NCBI RefSeq assembly: GCF_901542335.1
Contig: NZ_LR594036.1
Span: 992,001-1,056,000, forward strand
Direction of reading: 5' to 3'
Length of the DNA: 64,000 nt
From: Streptococcus porcinus
Lineage (GTDB): Bacteria; Bacillota; Bacilli; Lactobacillales; Streptococcaceae
Part shown: positions 18,925 through 29,723 of the stretch, one piece after another
Numbering within the stretch: position 1 is the stretch's first letter
Layout: each line of letters starts with the position of its first letter
The notes under the pieces: generated by a model
What the model was told of the DNA's origin: nothing
The model's input: only the letters and a program-made list of their open reading frames with translations
The model's database searches: none
Translations under genes and position numbers: made by a program

Positions 18925-18932
18925 GATAGAAT
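18924..18932 (+). promoter_or_regulatory. Candidate prs promoter, abutting the upstream terminator
   Basis: TGATAGAAT is an extended -10 element right at the end of the CYTH terminator T-run, 78 bases before the prs start. The best -35 falls within the terminator hairpin and is poor. Confidence 0.4.
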
Positions 18933-19010
18933 AGTACTGTCAATTTAGGAATTGAATGGAATTTTATGCAAATTCACATTCTAAAGAAGATATAAGGAGC
19001 TACCATTCTC

Positions 19011-19985
19011 ATGACTGAACGATATGCTGATAAGCAAATCAAACTATTTTCACTCACCTCAAACTTACCAATCGCTGAGAAAATTTCCAAAGCATCAGGT
19101 ATTCCATTAGGAAAAATTTCCTCACGCCAATTTTCAGATGGTGAAATCATGATTAACATCGAGGAAACTGTCCGAGGAGATGATATTTATATTGTTCAAT
19201 CAACAAGTTTTCCTGTTAATGACAATTTATGGGAACTACTCATTATGATTGATGCTTGTAAACGAGCTAGTGCTAATTCAGTCAACGTTGTTTTGCCATA
19301 TTTTGGTTATTCTCGTCAAGACAGAGTTTCAAAATCGCGCGAACCTATTACTGCTAAACTGGTTGCTAATATGCTAACCAAAGCTGGTATTGATCGTGTC
19401 CTTACTTTAGACCTACATGCTGTCCAAGTACAGGGCTTCTTTGATATTCCCGTCGATAACTTATTTACAACTCCACTTTTTGCTGAACATTATGAAGAAA
19501 AAGGTTTATGTGGTGAAAACGTCGTTATCGTCAGTCCTAAAAATTCTGGGATCAAACGTGCTAGAAGTTTAGCTGAACTCCTCGATTCACCTATTGCAAT
19601 TATTGATTACTCAGAAGACGAAACTGAACGTGAAGAAGGTTACATCATAGGTGATGTTTCCGGTAAAAAAGCCATCATTATTGATGACATTTTGAATACT
19701 GGCATTACTTTTGCTGAAGCAGCTAAAATTCTTGAGCGTGAAGGAGCCACTAATATCTATGCCGTTGCTAGTCATGGTTTATTTGCTGGCGGTGCAGCTG
19801 ATATTTTAGAAGCAAGCCCAATCAAAGAAATTCTAGTTACAGACTCTGTCCTAACTAAAAATCGTAAACCTGCAAATATCAACTACATCACAGCCAGTGA
19901 ACTAATTGCGAAAGCTATTATCAATATCCACGAAAGAAAGCCATTGAGCCCGCTTTTTGCCTACCATCCAAATGAAAAAAAATAA
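19011..19985 (+). CDS. prs: Ribose-phosphate pyrophosphokinase
   Basis: Makes PRPP from ribose 5-phosphate and ATP, the precursor for purines, pyrimidines, NAD, His and Trp. The 324-residue protein has [11 protein letters not shown] (ATP loop), the metal/ribose region [14 protein letters not shown] and the PRPP-binding motif [25 protein letters not shown] precedes the ATG by 10 bases. Streptococci carry two prs genes; this one, in front of a cysteine desulfurase, is the second type. Its last 14 bases overlap the next gene. Confidence 0.95.
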   Translation: MTERYADKQIKLFSLTSNLPIAEKISKASGIPLGKISSRQFSDGEIMINIEETVRGDDIYIVQSTSFPVNDNLWELLIMIDACKRASANSVNVVLPYFGYSRQDRVSKSREPITAKLVANMLTKAGIDRVLTLDLHAVQVQGFFDIPVDNLFTTPLFAEHYEEKGLCGENVVIVSPKNSGIKRARSLAELLDSPIAIIDYSEDETEREEGYIIGDVSGKKAIIIDDILNTGITFAEAAKILEREGATNIYAVASHGLFAGGAADILEASPIKEILVTDSVLTKNRKPANINYITASELIAKAIINIHERKPLSPLFAYHPNEKK

Positions 19986-21114
19986 TCCTATCTATTTCGA
20001 TAATGCAGCGACAACACCTTTAAGTAATGCTGCTATCAAAAGTATGACTAAAGTCATGGCTACTACTTTCGGAAATCCCTCTAGTATCCATTCTTTCGGA
20101 CGATCAGCCAATAAAGTTTTACGAACGTGTCGTCAAGAGATTGCTGATCTTCTTGGAGTTGATAACCATTCCATTATCTTTACCTCTGGAGGAACTGAAG
20201 GAAATAATACAGCAATCAAAGGCTATGCGCTTGCTAATCAGCACAAAGGAAAGCATTTAATAACGACTACCATAGAGCATCACTCTGTACTTCACACCAT
20301 GGCTTATTTAGAAAAACGTTTCGGTTTTGAGGTTACTTACTTAAAACCTAGCAATGGCCAGATTACTTGTCAACAAGTCCGCGAAGCCTTGCGTGATGAT
20401 ACTATTATGGTCAGCATGATGGCTGCCAACAATGAGACTGGTGACTTCTTGCCTTACCAAGAAGTCGCATCAAGTTTGAAAGAGCATCAAGCAGTCTTTC
20501 ACCTTGATGCCGTTCAAATAATTGGTAAAATATCAATTAATCCTAAAGAGCTAGGTATTGACTTTTTATCTGCTTCTGCTCATAAATTTCACGGCCCAAA
20601 AGGTGTAGGTTTTCTCTACTCTAACAACCTCCATTTTGACCAACTTCTACATGGAGGAGACCAAGAAGAAAAGAGGCGTGCTAGCACCGAAAATCTTATT
20701 GGGATTGTTGGAATGACTACTGCCTTACAAGAAGCATATCAAAAGATGACAGCAAACTTTCAACACGTTGAAAAACTCAGAGAGACGCTGATTGCTAATC
20801 TTTCTGATTGTAACTTCTATTTGTCAAAATCAAAAAAATCACTTCCGCATGTTATCAATATTGGCTTTCCCGGTCAACAAAATGGTCTCTTACTCACCCG
20901 TTTAGATATGGCAAATATTGCTATTTCCACAGGATCTGCTTGTACTGCTGGTACAGTCGAACCAAGTCATGTTTTAGAAGCCTACTATGGCAAAGAATCT
21001 GTTCGACTAAAAGAAGCCATCAGAATTTCATTTTCTGAACAAAATACAATTGAGGAAATTCAATCCTTTATAAAAGAATTAAAAACTATTTTAGGAGTAT
21101 CAAATGGCATTTGA
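19972..21114 (+). CDS. Cysteine desulfurase (NifS/IscS type)
   Basis: PLP enzyme that takes sulfur from cysteine as a persulfide for tRNA thiolation or other acceptors. The roughly 380-residue protein has [12 protein letters not shown] at the N-terminus, the PLP lysine in [12 protein letters not shown] and the active cysteine in [10 protein letters not shown]. Start taken as ATG 19972, inside the end of prs; there is no good ribosome site, so it probably relies on coupling to prs translation. The start region has eight A residues in a row. The following gene is the small DUF1831 protein that often accompanies it. Confidence 0.92.
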   Translation: MKKNNPIYFDNAATTPLSNAAIKSMTKVMATTFGNPSSIHSFGRSANKVLRTCRQEIADLLGVDNHSIIFTSGGTEGNNTAIKGYALANQHKGKHLITTTIEHHSVLHTMAYLEKRFGFEVTYLKPSNGQITCQQVREALRDDTIMVSMMAANNETGDFLPYQEVASSLKEHQAVFHLDAVQIIGKISINPKELGIDFLSASAHKFHGPKGVGFLYSNNLHFDQLLHGGDQEEKRRASTENLIGIVGMTTALQEAYQKMTANFQHVEKLRETLIANLSDCNFYLSKSKKSLPHVINIGFPGQQNGLLLTRLDMANIAISTGSACTAGTVEPSHVLEAYYGKESVRLKEAIRISFSEQNTIEEIQSFIKELKTILGVSNGI

Positions 21115-21451
21115 AAAAGAAATTGCTTTACCAGACTGTCGGTACACATATGAAATAAGTCCCAAAATAAAAAAATATACTCTCAGAGATACGACTTTTT
21201 CAGTTACAAAAGTAGGACACTATGAGCTGACACGCCTTTTAGAGGAGGTCCCAAACTCTGGTGATGGCTTCCCATTGAAAATTACAATTAACAAGGAGCT
21301 TGATGCGTTTAAATTGGCTATTACAGACCAGTCTGGCTTACGTATGGTAAATATTTTTAAATCAGAAAAACATAAAATATTACAAGATAAGTTTTACTTT
21401 TTAATGGATAGCTTGGTAGAACGTGATATCTTTACAAAGAAAGCAAACTAA
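21104..21451 (+). CDS. DUF1831 family protein
   Basis: A 115-residue cytoplasmic protein starting [14 protein letters not shown], overlapping the end of the cysteine desulfurase gene by 11 bases. This small family occurs next to cysteine desulfurases in lactic acid bacteria and streptococci; its function is unknown. The fixed adjacency suggests a helper in sulfur transfer, but no cysteine motif supports that directly (only one Cys, residue 12). Confidence 0.8.
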   Translation: MAFEKEIALPDCRYTYEISPKIKKYTLRDTTFSVTKVGHYELTRLLEEVPNSGDGFPLKITINKELDAFKLAITDQSGLRMVNIFKSEKHKILQDKFYFLMDSLVERDIFTKKAN

Positions 21452-21514
21452 TCCCTTTACTATTAATTTAAATGGCTTAAGAAAGCTCTCTTTTTATCAC
21501 TCATCTTAGAATTT

Positions 21515-21540
21515 AGCCTTCTGTAAAAGAAGGCTTTTCT
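21515..21540 (+). terminator. Terminator after the prs-desulfurase-DUF1831 operon
   Basis: An 8-bp stem AGCCTTCT / AGAAGGCT with a short loop, followed by TTTCTT. Confidence 0.75.
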
Positions 21541-21588
21541 TATGACGGAACTAAATAGTAATATTTACTCCTATCTAGTGGATAAAAG

Positions 21589-21618
21589 TTGCATTTTTCA
21601 CAAAGTATTTGTTACAAT
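21589..21618 (+). promoter_or_regulatory. rex promoter
   Basis: TTGCAT (21589-21594), an 18-base spacer and TACAAT (21613-21618), about 42 bases before the rex start. Confidence 0.65.
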
Positions 21619-21660
21619 AGTAGCATGAAAGATACTGAATAATAAAAAAGGAGCAAGATA

Positions 21661-22302
21661 ATGGTAATTGATAAATCCATTCCAAAGGCAACAGCTAAGC
21701 GCTTGTCTTTGTATTATCGCATTTTCAAACGTTTTTATGCCGATCAGATTGAAAAAGCGAGTTCTAAACAAATTGCAGACGCAATGGGGATTGACTCTGC
21801 AACAGTCCGTCGTGACTTTTCCTACTTTGGTGAATTGGGACGTCGAGGATTCGGATATGATGTTTCAAAATTAATGAACTTTTTCGCTGATCTCTTAAAC
21901 GATCACTCGACAACCAATGTTCTTATTGTAGGATGTGGTAATATTGGCCGTGCACTGCTGCACTATCGCTTCCACGATCGTAATAAGATGCAAATTTCCA
22001 TGGGTTTTGATGTTGATAGTCATCCCATGGTTGGAACAAATACTGCTGATGGGATTCCCATTTATGGTATGTCAACATTAAAAGAGCACGTTGAAAAAAC
22101 AGATATTGAGACAGCTATTTTAACGGTACCAAGCGTGCAGGCACAAGAGGTTGCTGATCAACTTATTGCTGCAGGGATTAAAGGGATTCTAAGTTTTTCA
22201 CCGGTGCATCTTCAAGTGCCAGCTGATGTTATTGTACAATATGTTGATTTAACAAGTGAACTTCAAACCTTACTCTATTTTATGAATCAAGCAAATAAGT
22301 AA
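21661..22302 (+). CDS. rex: Redox-sensing transcriptional repressor Rex
   Basis: Represses fermentation and respiration genes when the NADH/NAD ratio is low; NADH releases it from DNA. The 213-residue protein has an N-terminal winged helix ([20 protein letters not shown]) and a C-terminal Rossmann domain with [29 protein letters not shown] precedes the ATG. It is convergent with radC, a common pairing in streptococci. Likely targets would include fermentation genes such as pta and maeE, but no clear Rex operator was identified in this window. Confidence 0.95.
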   Translation: MVIDKSIPKATAKRLSLYYRIFKRFYADQIEKASSKQIADAMGIDSATVRRDFSYFGELGRRGFGYDVSKLMNFFADLLNDHSTTNVLIVGCGNIGRALLHYRFHDRNKMQISMGFDVDSHPMVGTNTADGIPIYGMSTLKEHVEKTDIETAILTVPSVQAQEVADQLIAAGIKGILSFSPVHLQVPADVIVQYVDLTSELQTLLYFMNQANK

Positions 22303-22382
22303 GATAAAGCGTGTTAACAAGTGAAAGTCTCAATAAGTAACCTAATGTCACATTCATCATTGTATTCGTTTTATTCAAAAAT

Positions 22383-23069
22383 TTACTCACAAAACAGATT
22401 GGTTTTTTCACGAAAACTATAATAGTTATTTTTTCCAACAATTATGTGATCAAGACAAGCGATTCCGATTTGATCACATAATTGTTTTATGTTTTTCGTG
22501 AAATGATAGTCATTTTCACTTGGAGCTACGAAACCTGAAGGGTGATTGTGAACAATAATCATGCTTGTTGCCATATTCCGACAAGCATAATGCATGATTT
22601 CCATAGGCTCAGCTATTGAGCGTCGAACACTTCCAATAAAAATAGTTTTCTCTTCAATAACTTTATTTTGAGTGTCTAGATATAATGCTACTAAATGTTC
22701 TTGTTCCTTATCTCCCAATTGTTTTATCATTTTTTTAGCAATTTGAAAACTTGACAAAATTTGATATTGGCTAGTTTGCTCAGATTCTTGGATCCTTCTT
22801 GAAAATTCAAGCATTGCTTTTAACTCAATTGATTTTACATTGCCAATCCCTACTAATTGTCGTAACTCTTGTAGAGACATTTTTTTAAAATCGGATAATG
22901 ATGAAACAGTGTTTAAGAGATTGGCGGCTAGCTCCATGACATGTTTATCCTTATTACCAGTTCTCAGGATAATAGCTAACAGTTCTTGATCACTGAGTTG
23001 CTCAGCACCATTTCGAACTAACTTCTCCCTAGGTAACAGACTTTCTTTCTCAAGCTTAATGGAATACAT
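22383..23069 (-). CDS. radC: RadC family protein (JAB/MPN domain)
   Basis: A 228-residue protein with an N-terminal helix-hairpin-helix region ([17 protein letters not shown]) and a C-terminal JAB1/MPN metal site, [17 protein letters not shown]. Once linked to recombination repair, its biochemical role is uncertain. Start chosen at ATG 23069 ([16 protein letters not shown]), with GTGGAGGTG upstream; the frame stays open 22 codons further but without family similarity. Confidence 0.93.
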   Translation of the reverse strand: MYSIKLEKESLLPREKLVRNGAEQLSDQELLAIILRTGNKDKHVMELAANLLNTVSSLSDFKKMSLQELRQLVGIGNVKSIELKAMLEFSRRIQESEQTSQYQILSSFQIAKKMIKQLGDKEQEHLVALYLDTQNKVIEEKTIFIGSVRRSIAEPMEIMHYACRNMATSMIIVHNHPSGFVAPSENDYHFTKNIKQLCDQIGIACLDHIIVGKNNYYSFREKTNLFCE

Positions 23070-23141
23070 TCTAACACCTCCACTTGATATATTCGAAAAA
23101 GTTAAACACTTTGCTAAGCTACAAAAAACCATCATGCCAAT

Positions 23142-23178
23142 AAAAAAAGAACTAAGTTTTAGGAAACTTGGTTCTTTT
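23142..23178 (-). terminator. Terminator at the end of the AI-2E-family permease gene
   Basis: Minus strand: AAGAACCAAGTTT paired with AAACTTAGTTCTT (one mismatch), then seven T residues. The hairpin overlaps the last codons and stop of the gene. Confidence 0.7.
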
Positions 23179-24283
23179 TGATAGCTTGTTTTTTATCAAT
23201 ATTATCTTTAACCATCTGATAAAATGTTGCAGCTAATGGGACAGCAACAATCATGCCGACAATACCTTTTAGGGAAGCCCCAATCGTAATTGCCATCAAA
23301 ACCCACATACCAGGTAATTTGATAGAACTTCCTACTACACGTGGATAGATAAGGTTACCTTCAAATTGTTGAAGAATGATAATGAAAATGAGAAAGAAAA
23401 TAGCTTGTGATAAGGATTGCGTCATGATTAGTATAAAACCAACTGTAACACCTATATAAGCTCCTACAACCGGAATTAGAGCTGTAAAGGCAACAAGTAC
23501 CCCTATAGTAGCTGCAAAGGGAAGTTTAAAGAGAAACATTCCGAGTGCAGTTAAGCTTCCCAAAATCATTGCCTCAATAGTCTGTCCAACAAAGAAACCT
23601 CGAAAACGATTATGCATCAAGCCAACGATATAATGAATGCGTTGGGCATGAATCCCAGTATAGGTATCAACCAAAATATTGCCCTGACGGCAAAGTTGTT
23701 CCTTATTACCTAATACATAAAAAGAAAAAACAAAAGCCACAAAGACATTAATAATAGCTGAGGCAATCACTGTCATCGAGGTTAAAATACTCGTTAGAAA
23801 TGACAAGAACTGCTTCAACAACTGTTGACTATAATTGCTAATTGTTTGTGTAATCTTAGCATCGCCACCAAAATAATGAATCACTTTAGCAATTATTTTA
23901 TTATGACTTAAATCATTAATATACTGTTTAACTGAACTTGTATCAAAAGACAGCATCATATTAATACTAGCAATTAAATCTGGAATAACTATGGAAACAA
24001 TCCAAAAAAACAAAGCAATGAAGGTTGCGTAAGCTAGAATCATCGCGACACCACGCCTTAAGTGAAAAAAACGGTTGGTTTTCATGAAACGATTCAAAAG
24101 ATTTTCATAGGCAGTCATGACAATATTAATGATATAGGCCAAGGCTGCTCCATAAAGAAATGGTAAGCTTGTCTTAATAACGGTTTGGACGATATCGGTT
24201 CCCATATCCCAATTGGCTTGAATCATAAAACAGATGAGAAAGGCCATAACAATGTACAAAACATGTTTCTTTTCAAAATACAT
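23159..24283 (-). CDS. AI-2E family membrane protein
   Basis: A 374-residue polytopic protein with about 7-8 hydrophobic segments, an extracellular domain between about 90 and 150, and the family signature near the C-terminus ([13 protein letters not shown] ... [20 protein letters not shown]). Members include the proposed AI-2 exporter TqsA and the Na+/H+ antiporter-like proteins; substrate is open. Start at ATG 24283 ([10 protein letters not shown]), preceded by GAAAGGAG; an in-frame GTG 5 codons upstream coincides with the ribosome site. Confidence 0.88.
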   Translation of the reverse strand: MYFEKKHVLYIVMAFLICFMIQANWDMGTDIVQTVIKTSLPFLYGAALAYIINIVMTAYENLLNRFMKTNRFFHLRRGVAMILAYATFIALFFWIVSIVIPDLIASINMMLSFDTSSVKQYINDLSHNKIIAKVIHYFGGDAKITQTISNYSQQLLKQFLSFLTSILTSMTVIASAIINVFVAFVFSFYVLGNKEQLCRQGNILVDTYTGIHAQRIHYIVGLMHNRFRGFFVGQTIEAMILGSLTALGMFLFKLPFAATIGVLVAFTALIPVVGAYIGVTVGFILIMTQSLSQAIFFLIFIIILQQFEGNLIYPRVVGSSIKLPGMWVLMAITIGASLKGIVGMIVAVPLAATFYQMVKDNIDKKQAIKKNQVS

Positions 24284-24340
24284 AAAAACTCCTTTCACTC
24301 ATTATACACTAAAATAATAAAATGAACATCTAAGGCAGAT

Positions 24341-24390
24341 TAAAAAGAATGACAGTTGGTTTAGTCTCTATCAAGAAACATTCAACTGCC
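24341..24390 (-). terminator. Possible terminator of the bglA operon
   Basis: Minus strand: GGCAGTTG paired with CAACTGTC (one G-U) around a 24-base loop, followed by ATTCTTTTTA. It lies about 105 bases after the bglA stop. The long loop makes it weak. Confidence 0.4.
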
Positions 24391-24496
24391 ACTCCTTTTT
24401 CTCTTTTCTTCTAATAGCAAAGCCAGTTTAGGTTGTTAGAGTGAGTAAATATTTAGTGAGGGCTTTTAATCTTACTGTGCAAAGCTGATTCTAAAA

Positions 24497-25942
<1,446 letters not shown>

Positions 25943-25952
25943 TTATAGTAAG

Positions 25953-26875
25953 TTAGTAAGCCACGAAAATAACAATAAGTGTGTAAACAATCAAAGTCAC
26001 AACAAGAGATAGTGAAATAAAAGTTGCCGAAAATAACTCATCCTCTTCAGACTTAAAGACTGGAGAAATAATTGCTGGCAAAGCAAACCCCGTGGGACAC
26101 ATAAAATAAATGAGAACAGCCAACTTAAAATCATAGTTAGCCATAATTTTCGGAAATAAAATAAAGAACCCGAGAATAACAAAAATATAAAAAGTAAAAC
26201 GAACGAATATTAATTTTACTAACGGCCTAATTGTAGTCAAACTCATATTAAGATCATAGCCGAGTATAAAAAGAATCATTCCTGCAATAGGAGACGTTGC
26301 CCGCCCGATAATTCCATCATAAGCTGGTGCAATGAAGCTATGTGCAATTATCTCTGGCCAATGACAAACGTTACCTACTAAACCTAGAAAAATTGCAATC
26401 ACAAAGGGATGCTTCATAATAGAAACCACTAATTCTTTATTGCTGGTTTGATTGGCCGCAGCCTTTGACACTAAAATGGGAATAATCAAAAATGCGGTTA
26501 TAGCACCAGCAATATCAAAAATGACTGTATTACTGGAAACACCGACAATGGATAAGTATAATGGCAGAGCAACACTTCCTCCCTCAACTGTGGGGAGTAA
26601 GAAGAGAGCAAAATGTGACCGCGTTTCCCCAATAAAACGTCGTAACCACTTCCCAACCAAGATTGCTAATATAGGGTGTATGCGATAATTGGAACAGTAC
26701 CTATCGTTAATGCCGCTTGCATCATTAGATGAAAAATTAAAATTGGAAATAAAACTGTAAACATAATAGTGTTTACACCATCTTTATCTTGAGATGTAAT
26801 CCACTTGAAGTGTCGTGCCATATATCCCAATATCAGCATGAAAAAAACTGGTACTAAAGTGTTAAATGCAGTCAT
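25953..26875 (-). pseudogene. AEC (auxin efflux carrier) family transporter, frameshifted
   Basis: Two open frames together make one AEC-family permease of about 307 residues. The first (26875 to 26666) covers the N-terminal membrane segments MTAFNTLVPVFFMLILGYMA to TIGTVPIIAYTLY and then hits a stop. The second, from about 26660, continues with VGKWLRRFIGETRSHFALF through the remaining segments to the end at 25953. Adding one C to the CCC near 26671-26673 restores a single frame (AYTPILAILVGKWL). AEC proteins carry malate or other organic acids. The lesion may be real or a sequencing error. It sits between the histidine phosphatase and bglA genes. Confidence 0.8.
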
Positions 26876-26886
26876 TTGTTGAAACT

Positions 26887-27510
26887 CTAACTTTCTTTCA
26901 ATCTATCAAATATATATTCTTGCTCCATTGGATTATAAACTGATAACACTTGCATTCCTTTACCATCATAAGCTAATTTTAAAATGGCACAGTTCGACAT
27001 CGGTTTTTCCAAAATAGGAGCATCTACTGTCATATGGCGGTAAAATTGAGTGATGGAAGCTCCATGGCTGACAAAAAGTGATATTGTTTCTTCATTTTCG
27101 TCAGCCAAAGCATTTTTAATGGTTGCTGCCATACGTTTATATACTTCACTATTAGATTCACCACCATAGGCCACAAAATAATCACGGTAACCTGAACCAT
27201 CTTCCTTAAAAAGATGTGGATTCAAATATTCTGGGTGACCTTCAAAAGCACCAAAATTCCACTCTTTTAAACCTTTCAAACGGATTAAATCAGTTCGACC
27301 ACTTGCAATTTCGGCGGTGTCACAAGCCCTTTCTTGGGTAGAAGAATAAACCTTATCAAAGACTATGTCTTGTTCTTGAAAATATGCACGTGCTGCTTGT
27401 GCTTGTTTAATCCCTAATGCAGTTAAAGGTGAATCACAAGCTCCCTGAATACGTCCCTGAACATTAAATAAAGTCTGACCATGTCGCATAAGATAAAATA
27501 TTTTCTTCAT
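26887..27510 (-). CDS. Histidine phosphatase family protein (phosphoglycerate mutase-like)
   Basis: A 207-residue protein with the phosphohistidine motif LMRHGQT near the N-terminus, the second catalytic region LKEWNFGAFEGH, and VSHGASI with the second His. These enzymes dephosphorylate small metabolites, often sugar phosphates, or act as phosphoglycerate mutases; being in front of a transporter and bglA, a sugar-phosphate role is likely. Start at ATG 27510 with GGAGGG just upstream. It is the first gene of the operon. Confidence 0.88.
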   Translation of the reverse strand: MKKIFYLMRHGQTLFNVQGRIQGACDSPLTALGIKQAQAARAYFQEQDIVFDKVYSSTQERACDTAEIASGRTDLIRLKGLKEWNFGAFEGHPEYLNPHLFKEDGSGYRDYFVAYGGESNSEVYKRMAATIKNALADENEETISLFVSHGASITQFYRHMTVDAPILEKPMSNCAILKLAYDGKGMQVLSVYNPMEQEYIFDRLKES

Positions 27511-27624
27511 TTTCCCTCCTATAAAAACAATTTTTGACCAGCCTTCAAGACTCAAAACAAAACCTTCGAAAACTGTTTATCCTTTTGAAATCTCTTTGGT
27601 ATATCTTAGATAAGATTAACATTT

Positions 27625-27641
27625 TTTTAAAACGTTTTCTT
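27625..27641 (-). promoter_or_regulatory. Candidate catabolite response element (cre)
   Basis: The minus-strand sequence AGAAAACGTTTTAAA, with the symmetric core AAAACGTTTT at 27629-27638, fits the CcpA cre pattern at all but two positions. It lies about 120 bases upstream of the histidine phosphatase start. CcpA repression of this sugar operon is an inference. Confidence 0.5.
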
Positions 27642-27687
27642 GGCTCATACTTTGATTTTCTGATACTATCCTTTTGTTTTAGAGGAT

Positions 27688-27718
27688 AAAAAAAAGACTG
27701 AGAGTAAAACTCAATCTT
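27688..27718 (-). terminator. Terminator of the SGNH hydrolase gene
   Basis: Minus strand: AAGATTGAG paired with CTCAGTCTT (one G-U) and a run of T residues, about 20 bases after the stop. Confidence 0.82.
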
Positions 27719-27738
27719 ATTTATTTAAAAGCTATTTA

Positions 27739-28353
27739 TTATAAGTAAGGTAACAGAACTTTAGCAACTTTCTCATAACCTTCTAAGTTCAAATGCAAAC
27801 CATCCTTAGTTAATTGAAGGTCTAGTGCATTATTAGCATTTTTTAGAGAGGAACTAAGATCAATAAATTCAATTCCTGATAATGTCTGTAAGGCACTATT
27901 AAGCTGATCTATGGTTTCGTTATTTCTAACTTTAACCGTTTTTTGATATTGAGTGGCATCTGAAACAGGTAAAACGGATAAGAGATAAATCTGTGTCTCA
28001 TTACTTTTTCTTTTTATCTCTGCTACTATCTCTGCTATCATCTCCTGAATTTCTGAATTGGTGGCACCGAGACCGATATCATTTGTACCAATAAGAATAA
28101 AAACCTTAGAAGGCTCTAAATCACAGATCTGTTGATCCAAATGAGTAAGCAACCACTTACTATCGATCCCTGCAATGCCTCTATTATGAATGGGTAAATC
28201 ACGACCTAAGAATTTCTTAATCGGAAAAAATTCGATTAAAGAATCACCTGCAAAGATAATGCCACCAGATTTCACTGCTTGGTTAAGTTCTCTATAAGAT
28301 TCTAAACGATCCATTTGATAAGCTAATAGTTCTTGCGAAACAGTTTCTAACAT
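27739..28353 (-). CDS. SGNH/GDSL hydrolase
   Basis: A 204-residue esterase/lipase-type hydrolase without signal peptide. Block I is IIFAGDSLIEF (Ser in GDS), the glycine block NRGIAG, block III LIGTNDIGLG and block V KDGLHLNLEGY (Asp and His). It resembles PAF-acetylhydrolase-like cytoplasmic esterases. Substrate unknown. GGGGGAT precedes the ATG; transcribed alone. Confidence 0.88.
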   Translation of the reverse strand: MLETVSQELLAYQMDRLESYRELNQAVKSGGIIFAGDSLIEFFPIKKFLGRDLPIHNRGIAGIDSKWLLTHLDQQICDLEPSKVFILIGTNDIGLGATNSEIQEMIAEIVAEIKRKSNETQIYLLSVLPVSDATQYQKTVKVRNNETIDQLNSALQTLSGIEFIDLSSSLKNANNALDLQLTKDGLHLNLEGYEKVAKVLLPYL

Positions 28354-28668
28354 ATGATCCCCCTTTATATAGAACTAGTATATCAAAAAAGCAATGCTTA
28401 GCTATAACTTTAGGATAAGTTTTCTAGATGAAACCGTTTTAATGTCTCTAAATCTGGTGGCTCTTCCTTAAGGATTGGAAAGGCTGTAAAAGGAAGCATC
28501 ATCAGAAGATTACTTTACTACTGTTACTAGTATAATCTACATGTTCTTACTCTCTTATTGCTTCGTCCATCAAAGTCTTTATTAAAATCTTTTCGCTTTG
28601 ATACAGACTTCAAAATATCATTTTGTTATAATACTATTACACGATTAGGTTATCTAGGAGAATCTTAA
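28354..28668. other. Gap between SGNH and AraC genes, with a possible gene remnant
   Basis: The 315-base divergent region contains the araC promoter, a 7-bp inverted repeat (ATCAAAG/CTTTGAT) near 28567-28603 and a 30-codon minus-strand frame at 28410-28502. That frame starts MMLPFTAFPILKEE and ends FHLENLS, reads like the tail of a protein, but has no ribosome site. I cannot name its source. Confidence 0.45.
28624..28632 (+). promoter_or_regulatory. Extended -10 promoter of the AraC regulator gene
   Basis: TGTTATAAT (TGn plus consensus TATAAT) lies 37 bases before the start codon. No strong -35 is present. Confidence 0.6.
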
Positions 28669-29583
28669 ATGTTACTAACTGACCAACGACATACTAATGA
28701 CCCTCAACGTCATTTACTTTCCTATCATTATTTTCATAGTGAAGTCAAACATGGGAGACCCGACATTTTATTTCACTGGCACCCAGAAATGGAAATCACC
28801 TATGTCAGTGAAGGCAGTGCGCGTTACCATATTGATTACGACTTTTTTAATAGCCAATCTGGTGATATCATCTTAATCAGGCCAAATGGTATGCATTCTA
28901 TTCACCCTATTGTCCAACAGCCACATGTTACTGATACCTTTCAATTTCATTTAGATATGATTGGTTCTTCTGTTATTGATCAGGTTAGTCTTCATTACCT
29001 TCAACCTCTACAAAATAGTAGTCACAAATTTGTCCACTGTATTAAACCCCATATGGCGGGATATGACCAAATTAAAAGATGCCTCCTATCTATTTTTACT
29101 ATTGCAAAAGAAGAAAATCGGCATTTTGAGCTTCTACTAAAATCACGCTTGCATGAATTTATCTATCTTCTTTACCACTACCGCTACGTTATCCGTAAAC
29201 ACACAGATGATACCTATCGGAAAAATGAAAAAATTCGTCAATTAATTGACTATATTAACACTCATTATCAGCAAGAACTAACCATTGACTTTTTAGCAAA
29301 TTATATGGGATATAGTAAAACTCATTTTATGACAGTTTTTAAGCAACACACTGGAACATCTTGTACGGAATTTATCATTCAAGTCCGTTTGAGCAAAGCT
29401 TGCGAGCTACTCATCAATTCTACTCGACCTATTCTTGATATTGCTAATGAGGTGGGGTTCAATAATCTCTCTAATTTTAATCGGCAATTTAAAGGTTCCT
29501 ACCTGCTGACACCTAGCCAGTACCGGAAAAAATATACCAAACCTAAAGAGAGCAGAACACTTATTAACCCGCCTAAATCATAG
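28669..29583 (+). CDS. AraC family transcriptional regulator with cupin sensor
   Basis: A 304-residue regulator. The N-terminal cupin-like part contains LFHWHPEMEITYVSEGSARYH; the C-terminal part has two helix-turn-helix motifs, LTIDFLANYMGYSKTHFMTVF and RPILDIANEVGFNNLSNFNR, followed by the family signature. Such proteins usually activate sugar-use genes in response to a sugar. The histidine phosphatase-bglA operon about 1.2 kb away is a possible target. CTAGGAGAA precedes the ATG. Confidence 0.9.
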   Translation: MLLTDQRHTNDPQRHLLSYHYFHSEVKHGRPDILFHWHPEMEITYVSEGSARYHIDYDFFNSQSGDIILIRPNGMHSIHPIVQQPHVTDTFQFHLDMIGSSVIDQVSLHYLQPLQNSSHKFVHCIKPHMAGYDQIKRCLLSIFTIAKEENRHFELLLKSRLHEFIYLLYHYRYVIRKHTDDTYRKNEKIRQLIDYINTHYQQELTIDFLANYMGYSKTHFMTVFKQHTGTSCTEFIIQVRLSKACELLINSTRPILDIANEVGFNNLSNFNRQFKGSYLLTPSQYRKKYTKPKESRTLINPPKS

Positions 29584-29585
29584 TA

Positions 29586-29617
29586 GAAAACACCCCTTGT
29601 CTTAAAGGGGTGTTTTC
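29586..29617 (+). terminator. Terminator between araC-type and ClC genes
   Basis: A perfect 13-bp stem, GAAAACACCCCTT / AAGGGGTGTTTTC, immediately after the AraC gene; the U-rich part is within the stem. It may act in both directions. Confidence 0.75.
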
Positions 29618-29723
29618 TTACTATCGTAACAAGCTAGCTATTGACTATTTATAATTGAACGCTCGTATCAGAGGTTATTTTCAAACTTGTCTAGATTAGA
29701 CTGACCATACTCCATTCAGACTT

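Noticed and set aside
21589..21625. Possible Rex operator in the rex promoter
   Set aside because: Only one half-site-like TTCACAA is present; no symmetric TGTGA-n6-TCACA sequence could be found.
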